64,000 nt of DNA from Dryococelus australis (GCA_029891345.1 CM057000.1:139112663-139176662), one strand, 5' to 3'; shown: positions 47,181-59,564, numbered from the stretch's first letter. The notes: generated by a model not told the origin, from the sequence alone. Numbers and translations are program-made.

Positions 47181-48540
47181 TTGTGAGAACTGCAACACCC
47201 AGAAAGAATGGCACGAATGAATCCAAACTTGGAGGATGAGTAAAAGAGAACACCAGCAATAAGTTATTATGGTTGCAGAGAGATGGCGTACGTGTAGACC
47301 CAGCAGCGCTCTCTCTTATGTGACTGGGAATGTCCGAGTTACGCCAAGCTCAGTCAGCGAAGAGCCGTCAAGCGAAGTAAAAGAAAACGCCAGTATGCCT
47401 CGTCGACGTCAGAGGGCGCGATATCAGCATGTGAGAGTTCGAACGGGGTAGAATTTTCGGTCTCCGGGAAACGGGTTTGTCATACCGTCACATTTCGGCT
47501 CGTGCAGGGCATGCTGCTACGACAGTGATGCGTGTGTGGGTGTGGGATCAGGGGTTATCAGAGGGACGTACGCAGCGACGAGCGGGTACTGGACCACGCG
47601 ATGTGACCACCGCACGGGACGACCGCCATCTTGTCCGCATGGCCGTAACGGATCGTAACACCTTCGTATACAGTGCTGGCTCGACACTGGAGCACTGCAA
47701 CGGGTGTGGACCTGTCGACGGTTCGACGCCGTCTGCCGCGGGCTGGACTGATGACACTCATGCCATTGCGTCGGCTTGCATTGTCCGGGAACCACAAACG
47801 CCTCAGGCTGCAATGGACACGTGAACGCCGTCGCTGGCGTGCTGAGTGGCAAAATGTAGTGTTTTCGTACGAGTCCCTCTTCAACCTGTCCTACAGTGAT
47901 GGCCGCATGTGTGTTAGATGCTTCCGCGGTGGCAGCAATCTCGCAGCCTGAACTTTGGAGTGGCATAGCGGACAAACGCCAAGTGTTATGGTTTGGAATC
48001 TCTACGCCTACGTATTGAGGGAAATCAGAACAGCAACCGCTACATCAAGGGAGTTTTAGAGCCCGAGGTACTGTCCCTCCTACAGGCAACTCCACATGCC
48101 ATATTTCAGCAGGACAACGCCCGGCCACGTGAGGAAGGAATGTGCATGCCTTCTTCCACGACATACGGGTACTATTGCATTCCTGGTCGGCACGTTCACC
48201 TGACATGTCGCCCATCATACATGCCTGGGATGTGGTTGGTCGGCGACTTGATCGTTACTGTGCTCCACCAACCACTGTTGATGCTTTGTGGACTCGCATA
48301 CAAACCGCGTGGAGGGAGATTCCCCAGGAACATATCCAGGTCCTCTTTGATTCCATGCCCCGACGTTTAGAGCCTCTGATTGCACCACGTGGGGACTTCA
48401 CACCATACTAAATTATCAAGGATTGACTACGTACACAGTTCTGTACTTCTAATCAAGCGTGTATTGTCATGCACCTAATCTGTGGTATATATAGCTCACT
48501 TCACTCTCGTGTATCCTTCTTGGCGTTGCATTTTTCACAC
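47181..48540 (+). mobile_element. Tc1-like DNA transposon, inactive, about 1.36 kb
   Basis: Ends show inverted repeats: GTGAGAACTGCAACACCCAG at the left and, on the other strand at the right, GTGTGAAAAATGCAACGCCA, both followed by AGAA(A/G)GA. Between them lies a broken transposase (47395-48411). Length and organisation fit Tc1-like elements, which insert at TA. The exact outer ends and a TA duplication could not be fixed by eye. Confidence 0.85.
47395..48411 (+). pseudogene. Tc1-like transposase pseudogene
   Basis: Starts MPRRRQRARYQHVR and ends SMPRRLEPLIAPRGDFTPY, typical of arthropod Tc1-like DDE transposases. The order is helix-turn-helix region (ISARAGHAATTVMRVW), linker (EGRTQRRAGTGPRDVTTARD), then catalytic domain (EWQNVVFSYESLFNLSYSDG; FQQDNARP; ARSPDMSPIIHAWDVVGRRL). 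It is read in at least four changes of frame, with an early stop at 47449. The first catalytic Asp is Tyr (TAC at 47868-47870) and the catalytic Glu position is Ile (ATA at 48217-48219); the middle Asp is kept. It cannot make an active enzyme. Confidence 0.95.
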
Positions 48541-49555
48541 ATGTTAGTGTATTTGTTTTCAATTATATGACACCTATATACAAGATTTTAAAGTTTAATA
48601 CATTTTCATTCGTATTATGCTTTCAAGAAAAAGAAATTCCTTGACATATAAGAATCAAAACACATCTCTGTCATAGTGCATAAAGTATTAACATGAAAAT
48701 ATTAAGTGATTTAAAGCCGCATTTTGTAGTGGTTATTCCACTCATCTTCGATGAACTATACTGAAGACACTGCGGGATAAATACTTTATCTTTTAAAGTA
48801 AGAAACGTGGCGTTACAGTTGGTCTGTGGGTTTTCACGTATTGCTCCCAATTTTCCTAACATTGCATTCCGTCCTGCTCTGTTTCCTCTCGCAAGCTCAA
48901 AATGTAATACATCATTTGCAAAAATAATTCAGGTTAATGCCCTTAAAGAGTTTCCATAATTTTTGCAATAAGTTTTTAGTGCCATCTGCGACAAAATCAC
49001 AATTGAAGGATCACCTCACCCAACATGTACATGTATTAAGCTGTAACTACTGTCTTCTCCTGTAAGCGAAATGATAATGAAACTCCAAGTAAGATAAAAC
49101 TAAAATGATAATATTTTATTTTATATTGCAATCTGTTTGTGATTTTTATTTGTGTTTTTTTTCTTCTGAAAACCACCTTGTTGAAAAATTTCTTGATATT
49201 TACTCCCACACAGTGAGAAATGTTGATATTTGAACCATGGCGGTAATATTCCCATTACATGCCTTTATACACGTCTGGAGCAAACTGGATTAGTTATTAC
49301 GTATTTTTTAATTCTGATGGGATAAACAATACATGCATATAGTAAGTATCCATAAGATTTCAGACTCTAATGCTCCAAATAAACGTGGCAGCGAGACGCT
49401 ATATCAACAAAGGCACGAAGTCTTCGCCACAATACACGTGTTTCCTGACACAGTGAGGCAATGGCGAGAGTTGTGAGCTTTTGATAAGGCCACGACTCCA
49501 TGGACACATTAATTCCTGCTTTCTGTCACAAGGATCGACTTTTCTGCTGGTGTAA
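48541..49555. other. No recognised feature
   Basis: AT-rich, with short A/T runs. No assignment. Confidence 0.5.
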
Positions 49556-49612
49556 GTGATCACGTCCGGTGAAAGTGATCACGTCCGGTGAAAGTGATCA
49601 CGTTCGGTGACC
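49556..49612. repeat. Three tandem 19-bp units
   Basis: GTGATCACGTCCGGTGAAA repeats at 49556, 49575 and 49594; the last unit has GTTCGG and exits into GACCACC. Each unit contains the palindrome TGATCA. There are no unique spacers, so it is not a CRISPR. Confidence 0.95.
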
Positions 49613-49789
49613 ACCGTCGAACGGGAACGTCGTTCTCTTAATCGGGGCTGGCGAAACTATGAAGCATGTAATACAACCCAATAGTCAGTGACATACCAAT
49701 GCGCAGCGTTTTTAAAGCGGTGCAAACAACACTGTCGTGGAACTATTTAGGAGTGGAAGGTCTCAAGTAATTATGAGCAATGTCACCGG

Positions 49790-50330
49790 TTTTCGCGAAA
49801 TATTAACGTGAAGGCTAGACTCCAATCTATTGTGGCACATGTGAAATTTTCATTTGGTTATTGGACTATGTGTCTTTCCTTACCTGATTGGGCCAGTCAG
49901 AATTACGTAACTCCGACACGGATTGTCCATGATTTGTGGGCAGACACCCGCAATGCGTTGACGATAAAACCATCCAATCACGAAAGAGGGTCTGAGCTCT
50001 AATATTTTGGAGTACAAGTAGTCCCGAAAAATGTTCTCCAAAAACACGTGGCCCTAATGATGTGTAGCGACAAAAAATCCTCGCGTTTTGAACGACCTGT
50101 AGGTTAGACACCATGGTCCTATTTATTTTCAGGCCTCAGTTTTTTGTTCATTGGCTGTTGCCCCAGTGCGTAGCCAGTTTTACCTCACACCAGGTGGGAC
50201 GGGATTCGGTGCTTGTTGACTTGCAGGTCCATTATTGCCTCAGAGTTCACCTGAGCGTATCTAATAAACTGTAGTCCAATTGTAAACATTAAAACATTTA
50301 TATGTGTTTGGAGTCTAGCTTTTCCTAAAA
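49790..50330. mobile_element. Second copy of the CCAAT-rich dispersed repeat
   Basis: AAGGCTAGACTCCAATC resembles CAAGGTAGACTCCAAAC at 16593. TTGCAGGTCCATTATTGCCT with GAGCGTATCTAATAAACTGT resembles 16904-16953 (TTGCAGGTTCGTTATTGGTT, GGCGTGTCTAACGAACTGTG). ATTGG/CCAAT motifs are again frequent. Substantially diverged; limits are approximate. Confidence 0.55.
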
Positions 50331-51321
50331 CGATTTCATGGAATTTACCAGCCCCTAGTACTGAGTTACAGTGCTAGGGGGGACGTGTGCGGATTTGTGG
50401 ATAGCTATGGCGAACAGTGTTTACTCGAGCGTGTTAGGCCAACACTTAAACGTTGCGGCTTAATTTAATGAATTGCGAGCATTTTTCCCTTAGTTTTTAC
50501 TTGTCCAATTAGATCTAATCGATAGATCGATGAACCCCGCACAATGTCCTTCAACCTTTTCGACTATTATTCGCGGCCCCACACTTCGGCAGCAATTTGT
50601 GAAATGTCATTTACTGTAGCATCGCGATAATACGCTTGTCCGTTAATCAAGGACGATTATTGCGTATTGGTTCGGAAACAATCATGTACGTTGGCTTAAG
50701 AGGCTCACTCAAAACTACGTTTCAGCCCAAAAGAACATGTTTGCGATGAGCTAGAGAGAATTTTGCTCGCAAGGCCCACTAGACCGATATAGAAATATAG
50801 AAATGCCACTATACACTATGCTACAGGAATAATTGAAACTAATTCCTCCAGCGAAGTATGTAGACCAAAATTTTGTTTGGAGACTGTATGCATAGGGCAA
50901 AACCCAAAAGGGGGAGGCAGAAGTTGCGGATGTGACATAATAAATATTGAATTTTCGGAAATACGTAGGGCACCTGCTTTTCGCGGAAAGATTTGCACGC
51001 AGGCTGAATTTCAATGCCCTATGTGCTCATTTGCAGCTTTCACTTGATTATTGGCCAAGTGTCCATGTTGCCTCGTAAAAGGGCATTATAAAAGACAAAA
51101 CACACGTAAAAACAATTTATGGGTTTTATTAGTTTATGCATTCTTATTCCATTTGATACCTCTTGTCAAACTGATCAATAAGTCATACAACAAATCATTA
51201 GTGAATGAAATCATTCAGTGGAAAATGTCACTGAAATAATAAATGAAGGAAAACTAACCATTTTTCACTAATTCATTAAGTTGAATTGACTGAAGTGACT
51301 GTCGAATAAGTCACGCACTGT
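50331..51321. other. No firm assignment
   Basis: Around 50940-51060 words such as TTTTCGCGGAAAGATTTGCA and TTATTGGCCAAG again recall the CCAAT-rich repeat. Open frames (50751-51014 minus, 51051-51239 plus) are not recognisable. Confidence 0.4.
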
Positions 51322-51430
51322 TTACTGATTTAAACACTTAGATTCTCATTGAGTCAGATTTAAAGGGCATGGATCGGGTTGCCAATATAGATATTCCAAG
51401 CGTCGATAATACATGAAATATGAAAAAACC
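51322..51430. repeat. Near-identical dispersed repeat, ~109 bp, copy 1
   Basis: Matches 53762-53872 with about three differences: TTACTGATTTAAACACTTAG through GGCATGGATCGGGTTGCC to ACATGAAATATGAAAAAA. Both copies face the same way and end in a short A-run; the flanks are unrelated. Confidence 0.9.
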
Positions 51431-52177
51431 TTTCGCATTTGGCTCTTTTTAGAACGGAGGTATAAACGGCAGCCTACCAATGGATGCATCAAAACAATTG
51501 CCATTCCTTCTTTATCAATACACGTATAAACTAGAGCAGCAAATTGGCGAAAATGAGTTTAATTTCCGCTAGAATTTTGATATAGTATTTTTACGATATC
51601 ACGGATTAATAAACATTAATGTAACGTAGGGGCATGTGTTTACTTCTGTAACATTTCGGTGAAAAATGAATCTAAACGGCACTGCTGATGGAGAAACGGT
51701 GCATTGTCAGTTGCCAACGATCCCGCCACACGCATTACTGGAGCTGTCCCAAGTGCAAAATAAGAAAATAATAGTCGGAAAGTTGATGCCATTATGCATT
51801 AGGCTTAAGACGAAACTTCCTCCGGCATATGTATTCGTGTTTTTTTTTTTTCTATTTTTGATTGTTTATATTTTTAGAAATACATTTCTGAATGCTCTCC
51901 TATACCCAGCTAGCTATTCACCTTACACGACAGTTTAGGTGTAATGGCTGAACTACAAAACCGTATTTATCTCATAATATTTACTTTGCCAAAATTGTCG
52001 GTAGGCTTACTCTCGATTAAAACTTTGAAAATGATTTTCAGTTGGTTGAATATTTTTCTCTTCATGGAAATATTTCCAACTGTTTAAAAACTTTTCAAAT
52101 GCAGTTTTTTTTTTTTTTTTTGCAACATGCGTATAACTCAAGTATTTGTAAAAAAAAAAAAAAAAATTGTGTCTGGA
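51431..52177. other. No recognised gene
   Basis: The frame 51666-51938 (90 codons, starting MNLNGTADGETVHCQLP) includes a T-run read as a hydrophobic stretch. No domain is known to me. T- and A-runs lie at 51840, 52106 and 52150. Confidence 0.35.
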
Positions 52178-52372
52178 TATCATTCCCAGATTTTGACATG
52201 TGGGAATCGAGGCTGAACGATGCCACTAATCGGCAGGTATTCTCGGGGGTCTCCTGTTTCCCCCCACCCTTGCATTCCGGAGATACTTCGTGCTCGCCTT
52301 ACTTCACCCTCATTGGATCTCAAGACCTCAATGTTGAAAGCTGCCTAAAACTCTGCGCTCACTCGCTCTAGA
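52178..52372 (+). mobile_element. tRNA-derived SINE, main family (copy 7), head lost
   Basis: It starts in the body at CCAGATTTTGACATGTGGGA and continues ATGCCACTAATCGGC, CTCGGGGGTCTCCTGTTTCC and CTCAAGACCTCAATGTTGAA. The whole tRNA-like head is absent, and an A-run lies directly upstream. Confidence 0.85.
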
Positions 52373-53761
52373 TATTATTGCTCGTTTTGTGGCTGGCGCC
52401 GTTAGCTAATTGCATGACAATGCGCCTGCATTTTCTTGCCGTTAAGTAACAATATCACTGACTAATGGCAAGGAAAACAAGACCTCGAGTGAGATAGCGT
52501 TGTCCGTAATGAACATTTAATATGCGAAATACGTTAACTGGGTCGCAAGGAGTTTTCCTAAGAGATTTCAAGATGCGGTGATGGACGACGCTAATAAACA
52601 AAAATAATGGGCGTAATTAGCAGCGTTCTTGACCTTTCATTTAATTACAGCTAGCTTTTGTCCAGAGGAATGGCAGGCTTTCAAGAAGAGGAGTTTGGAA
52701 GATAGGAGCATTTCTTGTGGTGAAAATATTCAAGTAGTTTCTAAGAAAACTAATTATAGTATTCTGCTATGTCTGCTTAGAAATGCGAAATTTCGAGTAA
52801 AATATATAGTAAATTTAAATAATGCTTTCCCGTTTCAAGTTACAATTAATAACAAAATGTTTTATGTAAATATTTGTTAAAGGTTAGAGCACTGAGTGTT
52901 ATAGGGGAGGGTACAAATTAATGAATTTTATTGTAACGAGGAGTTTTTCAAAAGGAAACCCGTTACAGCGCAATAACCTAAGTAATTTTTTGAAGCAGTA
53001 AAAGAAGAGCCATTACGAATTTTGATATTTTGTATATCTAAGTTAACCGGTTTGTGGATGTCTATGAAATGAATAACTTTACTGATTTTTCAGCAAAAAA
53101 TTCCAAATAGCCTATCTCAAAAGTAAATCCTATATTTTGTTGGTATTACATATAAGTTCCTGATTACTTTTGTAAACGAATGGGGATTTCACCAGAAATT
53201 CGCAGACTTGTGTAAATTACTTTAAAGAAAATATTTAATACCGTAATTATGTTAACATTTTTGCAACAGGCTAAATTGCGATAATCAGAATTTATTCTAC
53301 TCGCTTTGCTGTAAATGTCGGTGCACTGAGATATCCGTGTTTGTTTACAGCTGATAAATTACTTGTTCAAACAGCGATAACTGAAAAGAAACAGTTGCAT
53401 TAGAAAAAAATCCGGCCGAAGGGGGAATTCGCCGTCGCAAAACAAAATAGTTCAAGTCAAATATTTATGTATGGTTAGCAGAGTGTTTATTTTTCGTTCA
53501 TCATATTCGGTTTAGATGGCCATATGTTTGGCACTACGTAAACAAATATCTTTAACACTAACATTTATTTATCATATTGGGCATCTCAACAACTCATAAA
53601 GTTACGTCTTCTGAATTCCTTGATATTACAGCGATACGTTCAACTTATTTATATTTCAATTTTCAAGTAACTTGCATATAGGAGCAGGGACACATCTATC
53701 AGAACAAATATTAAGACAGCAACCACATAAATTTCAATGACTATTTTATCTTTATACTAGC
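52373..53761. other. No recognised feature
   Basis: AT-rich. An 83-codon frame at 52629-52880 has no recognisable product. Confidence 0.5.
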
Positions 53762-53872
53762 TTACTGATTTAAACACTTAGATTCTCATTGAGTCAGATT
53801 TAGAGGGCATGGATCGGGTTGCCACTATAGATATTCCAAGCGTCGATAATACATGAAATATGAAAAAAAACC
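53762..53872. repeat. Near-identical dispersed repeat, ~111 bp, copy 2
   Basis: Direct-orientation partner of 51322-51430, 2,440 bp away, with a slightly longer A-run at its end. Confidence 0.9.
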
Positions 53873-54435
53873 TTGGCCTCTCTAGGGCGTGATTTACAAA
53901 TATGGCGTTGTTTCGGTTTACAGCAAGTATATAACTAAATGCTTAAGATAACTAACAGGATCAATACCGTGTTGTTCAAAATGTCTTCGTAAGTTTTAAT
54001 TTAAAAAGACAAAATTGTTTTCTGTGGGCCATCCTTAATACATAAACATATGCTGTTGTGAACTTTTCTGTAAAACTTTTTGAGGTCTACAACTCTGTAG
54101 TACATTAATTTGGCGTATCTCTTATAATTTAGTGAGCGTAAGCCATGCAGGCACCCGAAACGCGGATTTTACTGACTTTATTATAAAACGTTAATATTTC
54201 CCTACTATCCTTACATTAAATATTAATGTATTATATACCAGAATCTTCCTCAAAAAATTCTCCAAATGATGGTGGAAACCGCATCAAATCCTTCAACTAG
54301 TTTAGAAGCCTTATCCGAATACATAGACACATGCGGCCGGGCGACTTTGTCTTATACTATGTGTAGTTTCATTTATCTGTATATTTATACTAAACTTTGG
54401 CTAAGAGTCAAGAAATATTCCACCAGTAGAGACGC
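53873..54435. other. No recognised feature
   Basis: AT-rich, no repeat or gene assigned. Confidence 0.5.
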
Positions 54436-54824
54436 ATAGGCTGTTCAAGGGGAAATGAGCACTTTTGAAAGCCCTGTTTGAGATCTATCTTGTAAACCCA
54501 TTGTGTATTCCTCCACCCTGTGCAAAATTAGCATTGCCACGGGCCTCATCACTTTATTCATGCGTTGGTAAAATGAAACTGTGAAGAAAATACTTTTAAA
54601 ACTGCTCGTTTTCACACTTCGATGCATAAAAAAAAAAACCGAAAGCGAAAGAAATAATTTCAAGTTATCACAAATGGTTACCTAATACTTTTTATTTGAC
54701 GTTTAGATATGGAACTACTTTCTATCCGTCATTCCCAACTTTACTGGGTGAATGTCACTCAGTGCGCCCATTAAAATACATGGATGTAGTGTCGGTGACT
54801 TTTTTCTATGGTTCATTTCTTAAC
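54436..54824 (+). mobile_element. TGTTCACGG MITE, long form (copy A6), right end missing
   Basis: Left TAGGCTGTTCAAGGGGAAAT, then the long-form interior through GTCGGTGACTTTTTTCTATG. The expected right terminal repeat is replaced by unrelated sequence from about 54825. Confidence 0.85.
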
Positions 54825-55286
54825 TGCAGCCTTTAACATACATTACTCTTTTCCGCAGAACGACTCTAAGAACAATTGAAAGACATTATTCATCTGCAGT
54901 TTGAACCCGGCTACGCCATGAAAGAAGTCGTGTCACGGAGAATAAATTAGCAGTCATCTGCATGGCATGTTTCATTCGCCCTGTCGATAAGGTACGTTTT
55001 CCATCTCGCTGGTCGAATCGAGAAGTAGCGCCAAATGTGCCTGCTGTTGACGGATAGCCTCGTTCGTATTCCGCAAACTTCCCGTCATACATGGCGAGCG
55101 GAGAGACACCACGCCCAAGTGGTAATCTTTTCCCCTTTTATCATTCCTGTGACAGTGAATTATTAAGACAGTTTCCACGCGTCTCCTATTGTCATCCAGA
55201 CCTGCGATACGACATATTCCGCTCCAATTTCAGAGCTCTACTTTCGCGGCTCCGTTCCTGCAAATTTACAGGCGGCAAGGGTTGAT
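54825..55286. other. No recognised feature
   Basis: Slightly GC-richer, with short overlapping frames on both strands (54886-55178) that I cannot identify. Confidence 0.45.
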
Positions 55287-55535
55287 ATAGGCCGTGCACG
55301 GTAAAGTGAGCACTTTTGAGGCCCTAATGACCGTTTCCTATCAGCCCATTTTTTTTTTAAACCTTTAACCACATTTTAAATTTAATTTTGCCATGTAAGT
55401 AATTAACACAGCGTGGGCTGTATATTCCACCGCACTCGGAAGTCAATGTCTAAGGCTAAGATAAAATATGTTTATTGCATATTATTCCAAATGAGAGGGC
55501 TTAAGAAACTTATGAATTTTTCCCCTTTAAGCTAA
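55287..55535 (+). mobile_element. TGTTCACGG MITE, short form (copy B5)
   Basis: Left TAGGCCGTGCACGGTAAAGT. The interior has AGTAATTAACACAGCGTGGG and AAAATATGTTTATTGC. The right end after GAGAGGGCTTAAGAAACTT is badly decayed. Confidence 0.8.
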
Positions 55536-55608
55536 CTCTTATAATCACAGATTGAAGAGAGTGCAAAAGAAAAAAAAAACGCGATGATAATGTTCCACTA
55601 GAGTACAT

Positions 55609-56037
55609 ATAGGTTGTTCAAGGTAAAATGAACACTTTTGAAATCCCTGCTTAAGATCTACTTGTATGCATGTTGTGTGTTCTTCCGTCTTATGTACAAT
55701 TAACACTGTTTTAGGCCTGGTCACTTTATTCACACTTCCGTCAAGTGAAATTGTGAATTTGTTTGAAAAGTAAATATCTTACAAATCTGCTAATTTTGCA
55801 ACTTGGATACAAAAACAGAAAAAGAAAGAAATAATTTAAGTCATCACACATGGTTACCTAACACATTTTAAATCGACGTTAAGACATGGAACTACCTTCC
55901 CTCCATCGTTACCAACCTTACTGCGAGCATATCACTCAGGGCGCCCTTTACAATATAGTGCGGGTAGGAGCAGTGATTTTTTTTCAATGGTTGTTTTCGA
56001 AAGTGAGAAAGTGCTCACTTCATTGTGAACAGCCTTT
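55609..56037 (+). mobile_element. TGTTCACGG MITE, long form (copy A7)
   Basis: Left TAGGTTGTTCAAGGTAAAAT, right ACTTCATTGTGAACAGCCTT. The interior is complete with CTGCTTAAGATCTACTTGTA and CGACGTTAAGACATGG. It lies only 73 bp after copy B5, in the same direction. Confidence 0.9.
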
Positions 56038-56051
56038 ACAGTGGATATGTA

Positions 56052-56290
56052 AAGTTCGCTTCTGGCGGCTTGGTGCAGTGTGTAATTCCGGGTGGCACCC
56101 AACAACTGAGTTTTTCAACACCGACTGCAATGAAGCCACATTGACAGGAATAACCCGCAGAATGCAGCAGTGGCGGGATTGGAAAGGAAAAACGACCCAA
56201 TGGCAACGTCTGGCCCGTTCCTCACACGCGAGATTTCTGAAAATGACTCTACCGGGAGTCGAACCCAGTTCGCTTTGGTGTCACACACAC
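56052..56290 (-). mobile_element. Second SINE family, tRNA-derived head
   Basis: On the minus strand the sequence reads AGCGAACTGGGTTCGACTCC (B-box-like, complement near 56246-56270), then AACGGGCCAGACGTTGCCAT, TCGTTTTTCCTTTCCAATCC and CAGTCGGTGTTGAAAAACTC. The body is unrelated to the main SINE family. The overlapping 136-codon plus frame at 55886-56296 is an accident of the MITE and SINE sequence. Confidence 0.65.
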
Positions 56291-56403
56291 ATATAAGAGG
56301 TTCATTCGGTCTGATATTAACCCTTTCCTACCAACAAACACAACAGCTCCGCCGTCGAACCTGGAATATGCAGCAATATATTTTGTAACAAATTCGTAAC
56401 CTA

Positions 56404-56670
56404 CACTGCAAAACATTTTCTAGCATACTTCTCGAACTGCAATGGAAGTTTTTAACGTATACATTGTATGGTACTACTGCCAAGTATCAGGCTGCAAATA
56501 TGCGATTGTTTAGCACCGCTACAATATATACAATACATGCACGGACGCTACCATGGATGTATGGGAAAAAAATTTACACTCCGCTCTTTTTTCTCACTAT
56601 ACGTTGATGTGGTATATTTGCGAACAATTTCTTAGAATGTATTTTGTGCCATACTGGAAAAATTATTTGC
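56404..56670 (+). mobile_element. CACTG-ended element, second type, partial copy
   Basis: It starts TA/CACTGCAAAACATTTTC and aligns with 43315-43650 (GCAATGGAAGTTTTTAAC, ACAATTTCTTAGAATGTATT). The match fades after about 56660, and no right end was found. Confidence 0.6.
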
Positions 56671-57680
56671 AGTGCTTGATTTAAATAATTTACAATTGCA
56701 GCGAATACATAACTATGTAACACTAAGCTATACTGTGCTTATACCGTCTTGTAAAGCCGTTTCCTCAAAGGATTCACTTCAGTCTACTAATAAGTTGAAT
56801 ATTGTATCTTTATTATTGCGTATGCGATCTCACAAAAAAAAAAAAAAAACCATTCTGTGTGCAAACATGTAAGAACTCTGCACCACTATGGCTCTTCTGA
56901 AATTTGAATGCAAAATAAATAAATATTTTTAAATAACAGGAATCAACAAATAATCTAAAAGTCGAGATTTTTGATTGAGGTAGGCCAGTTCCGTCCCACC
57001 TACATAGCGCTTTATCTGCGCTGGAATGTGTTTCGTATGCTAGTTTTCCCACCAGACTAATGAAACTATAAAACGCCTTTCCAAAGTGCTGCCCCACGAA
57101 ACTAACACGCAATCCATTCTACGACTGTCGAGTGTTCGAAATACGTTACGCATATTATAAAAGCTTTTTTCAGAGCACTCGAACATTGGTAAGAATAACT
57201 TTTTTTTTACCAAAGCACTGTAGTTAAAAACATACGCGCAAGACAAGCACATAATACTCATGGGATCTGCACTGAACCTCGCCGCAGATTTCTCACGAAT
57301 AAAATATTAGGGTCCCCGATTTAAGGTATTACAGTTCAACTTGTGGACATTACTTAAAAGAGCAATTTTTCTTTATGTTGGTGTGATTCGACTGTGCCCA
57401 TTGCTGACCATGAAACTATATAAGAATTTCGCACACACACAGAAATAAGCACGACAAAATAGAAATAAACCTTTTACAACTACACAGAAAGATAATTAGG
57501 AAAAGACTTCTCCTTGCCAATGGAAAATTAATTTGTATATATTCGAAACGACAAGAGGACGGACAACTTATGTTAACGAAACCGGGTAGGCAAGAAAAAA
57601 TGAACCAGAAGAAAAGACGATACGATGACGAAAACTTAAAACGCCACACGAGTGAATCAAAAAGGGGGGGGGGGAAACTA
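56671..57680. other. No recognised feature
   Basis: AT-rich, with an A-run at 56834 and a G-run at 57663-57674. Minus-strand frames here cross T-runs and look accidental. Confidence 0.5.
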
Positions 57681-57808
57681 TATCAATGAACACAGCTGCA
57701 CAATAAAAACAATATCAATGGACACAGCTGCACAATAAAAACAATATCAATGGACACAGCTTCACAATAAAAACAATATCAATGGACACAGCTGCACAAT
57801 AAAAGCTC
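57681..57808. repeat. Four tandem 32-bp units
   Basis: TATCAATG(G/A)ACACAGCTGC with ACAATAAAAACAA repeats at 57681, 57713, 57745 and 57777. Units differ by single bases (AATGAACAC in the first, GCTTCAC in the third). Near identity implies recent expansion. Confidence 0.95.
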
Positions 57809-59094
57809 AAAACACGCAAGAAATGGGACAAAAACCACAATGAAACAGAAATCAGGGAAAAGTATTTCTTGTAATGTAAAAAGTATATTACAAAAATACT
57901 GGCCACTGTTGAAAAAGTACTACAAGAGTGATGCTTAAAGCCTTGCTGCATAATGCGAGTATGTTTGTTAGTCTGCATGCACGTACAATTGAGTTTGGTC
58001 AGAATTTAAACATATTTACTTTTATAATTCCACATTACAATATCCTGAGAAGTATATTCTTTTATGAATACTATCCCCTTTTTACGTTTATAACCTATAG
58101 CTGCTTTTAACTGAGAAGTTCATCTATAAACACAGCCAGATCTGTTTAGCTGTACAATGAGAATTATATCTCTGACTACAGCTTGTAAACAAGCAATAAA
58201 GCTACTACTTGCTTGACTCACCATCATAAGGTGGATGTATACATAAGTGATGATTAAACATTAGGATTACTATCGTCTAGCTGTCGATATCTTGCCATCA
58301 CAGCCGAGACAGACTTGAGGAGTCAATTCACTGCAGTGAACACTTACAAGACCCGTGGACTGCCCTATCTGCTAAAGGAGAAAAGTCACCCAGAAATATA
58401 GATGGGAAAGACATTTACTTAACTTAATATATTATATATCCTGATTCTAGGAAAAGAATAAATGTTAAATTTTGACTAAACCAGACTAGGCAAATCTTGA
58501 AAATATTAGGACGTTTATTAACACTCTGTAAATAGAAAATGAGTTTTAAGTGATATTTGCAATACTGCTTGGTGATTTCAAATGATTCATTATACATAAC
58601 GGATTAATAAAAAATATTCAGAATCAGATTTTTTTTGGTTTTAAATTATATAGTTAAGCCTAATAAGTAGACAGCTCATATTTAGTGATATTTCAGATTA
58701 TTAACATAGCATCAATATTTTTTGCACATTGAAAATAGGCTGATACCAAATACTTGGACAACAAAGAATTAAAGCGTGATTTCTCTAACTCAGTATTGAG
58801 ATATTGTTTTACAATTCTTACACCTAACCTGTCAGATGAATATAGCCTATATTAAAAAATTAAAGGGAATTATTTGTTTCTGTAAGTATTCTGTACTTTC
58901 TGGAAAATCATTTCCTTAGAAATAGTTTCAATCTAAGCACATATTACAGAAAAAATAGCAGGCCATTTTTTAAAATGGAAAATCAGAAAATAACATTCGG
59001 AAAAATATAATAATATAAAAATGATATAATTTAGGCACATGCCGTTTGTTTAAAATTCGTTAAACAGCAAAATCAACAGATACAGGTAGTTTGT
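57809..59094. other. AT-rich sequence, nothing recognised
   Basis: No repeat of this window and no recognisable coding sequence. Confidence 0.5.
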
Positions 59095-59450
59095 TATAAA
59101 ATCGTTTGTCGTAAATTACTAGGACAAAAGACTTTAAGACGAACGAGTTTATGATAAAAGTCTTTCTTAAATTTCATGATAAACAATAGTTCTCACGTGT
59201 AAACAAATTGTAAGCCAAATGTCTTTAGGACAAATGATTTTAGGGCAAACGAGTTTAACAAACTCTTTGGGGGAATGGCTTCAGGACAAATTACTTTAGG
59301 TCAAACGAATAGTTTTACATATTGAATATATGGAATCGAATTTAGGACAAAGGACGAATAATTCGAGAATAAACAACCACAAGACAAACAACTTTAGAAA
59401 AAAACGCTTTCATGACCAACAGCTTGCGGGAAAATGAGTTTAGCTATTTG
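59095..59450 (-). repeat. Left arm of TTTGTCCTAAA fold-back array
   Basis: Irregular copies of a ~14-bp word, seen here as TTTAGGACAAACGA-like sequence (TAGGACAAATGATTTTAGGG, CAGGACAAATTACTTTAGGT). Spacing and sequence are imperfect. The same word occurs in the opposite direction at 59978-60112. Confidence 0.75.
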
Positions 59451-59564
59451 GTAAATTCTTATGTTTTAAAATTTGTGTAGCTACTATTCGTTTTTCCTAG
59501 AATATACTGTTGTATCTTCAGTAATTTAAACAATCGGTTTTTTTCTTAAATTATTTGCCCTTAA

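Noticed and set aside
49556..49612. CRISPR-like short repeats
   Set aside because: Units are directly adjacent with no unique spacers, and the genomic context is eukaryotic.
51322..53872. LTR retrotransposon with 110-bp LTRs
   Set aside because: No TG...CA ends, primer-binding site, or gag/pol-like coding sequence between the two copies.
55886..56296. 136-codon plus-strand frame
   Set aside because: It spans the right half of a MITE and an antisense SINE, so it has no single evolutionary origin as a protein.
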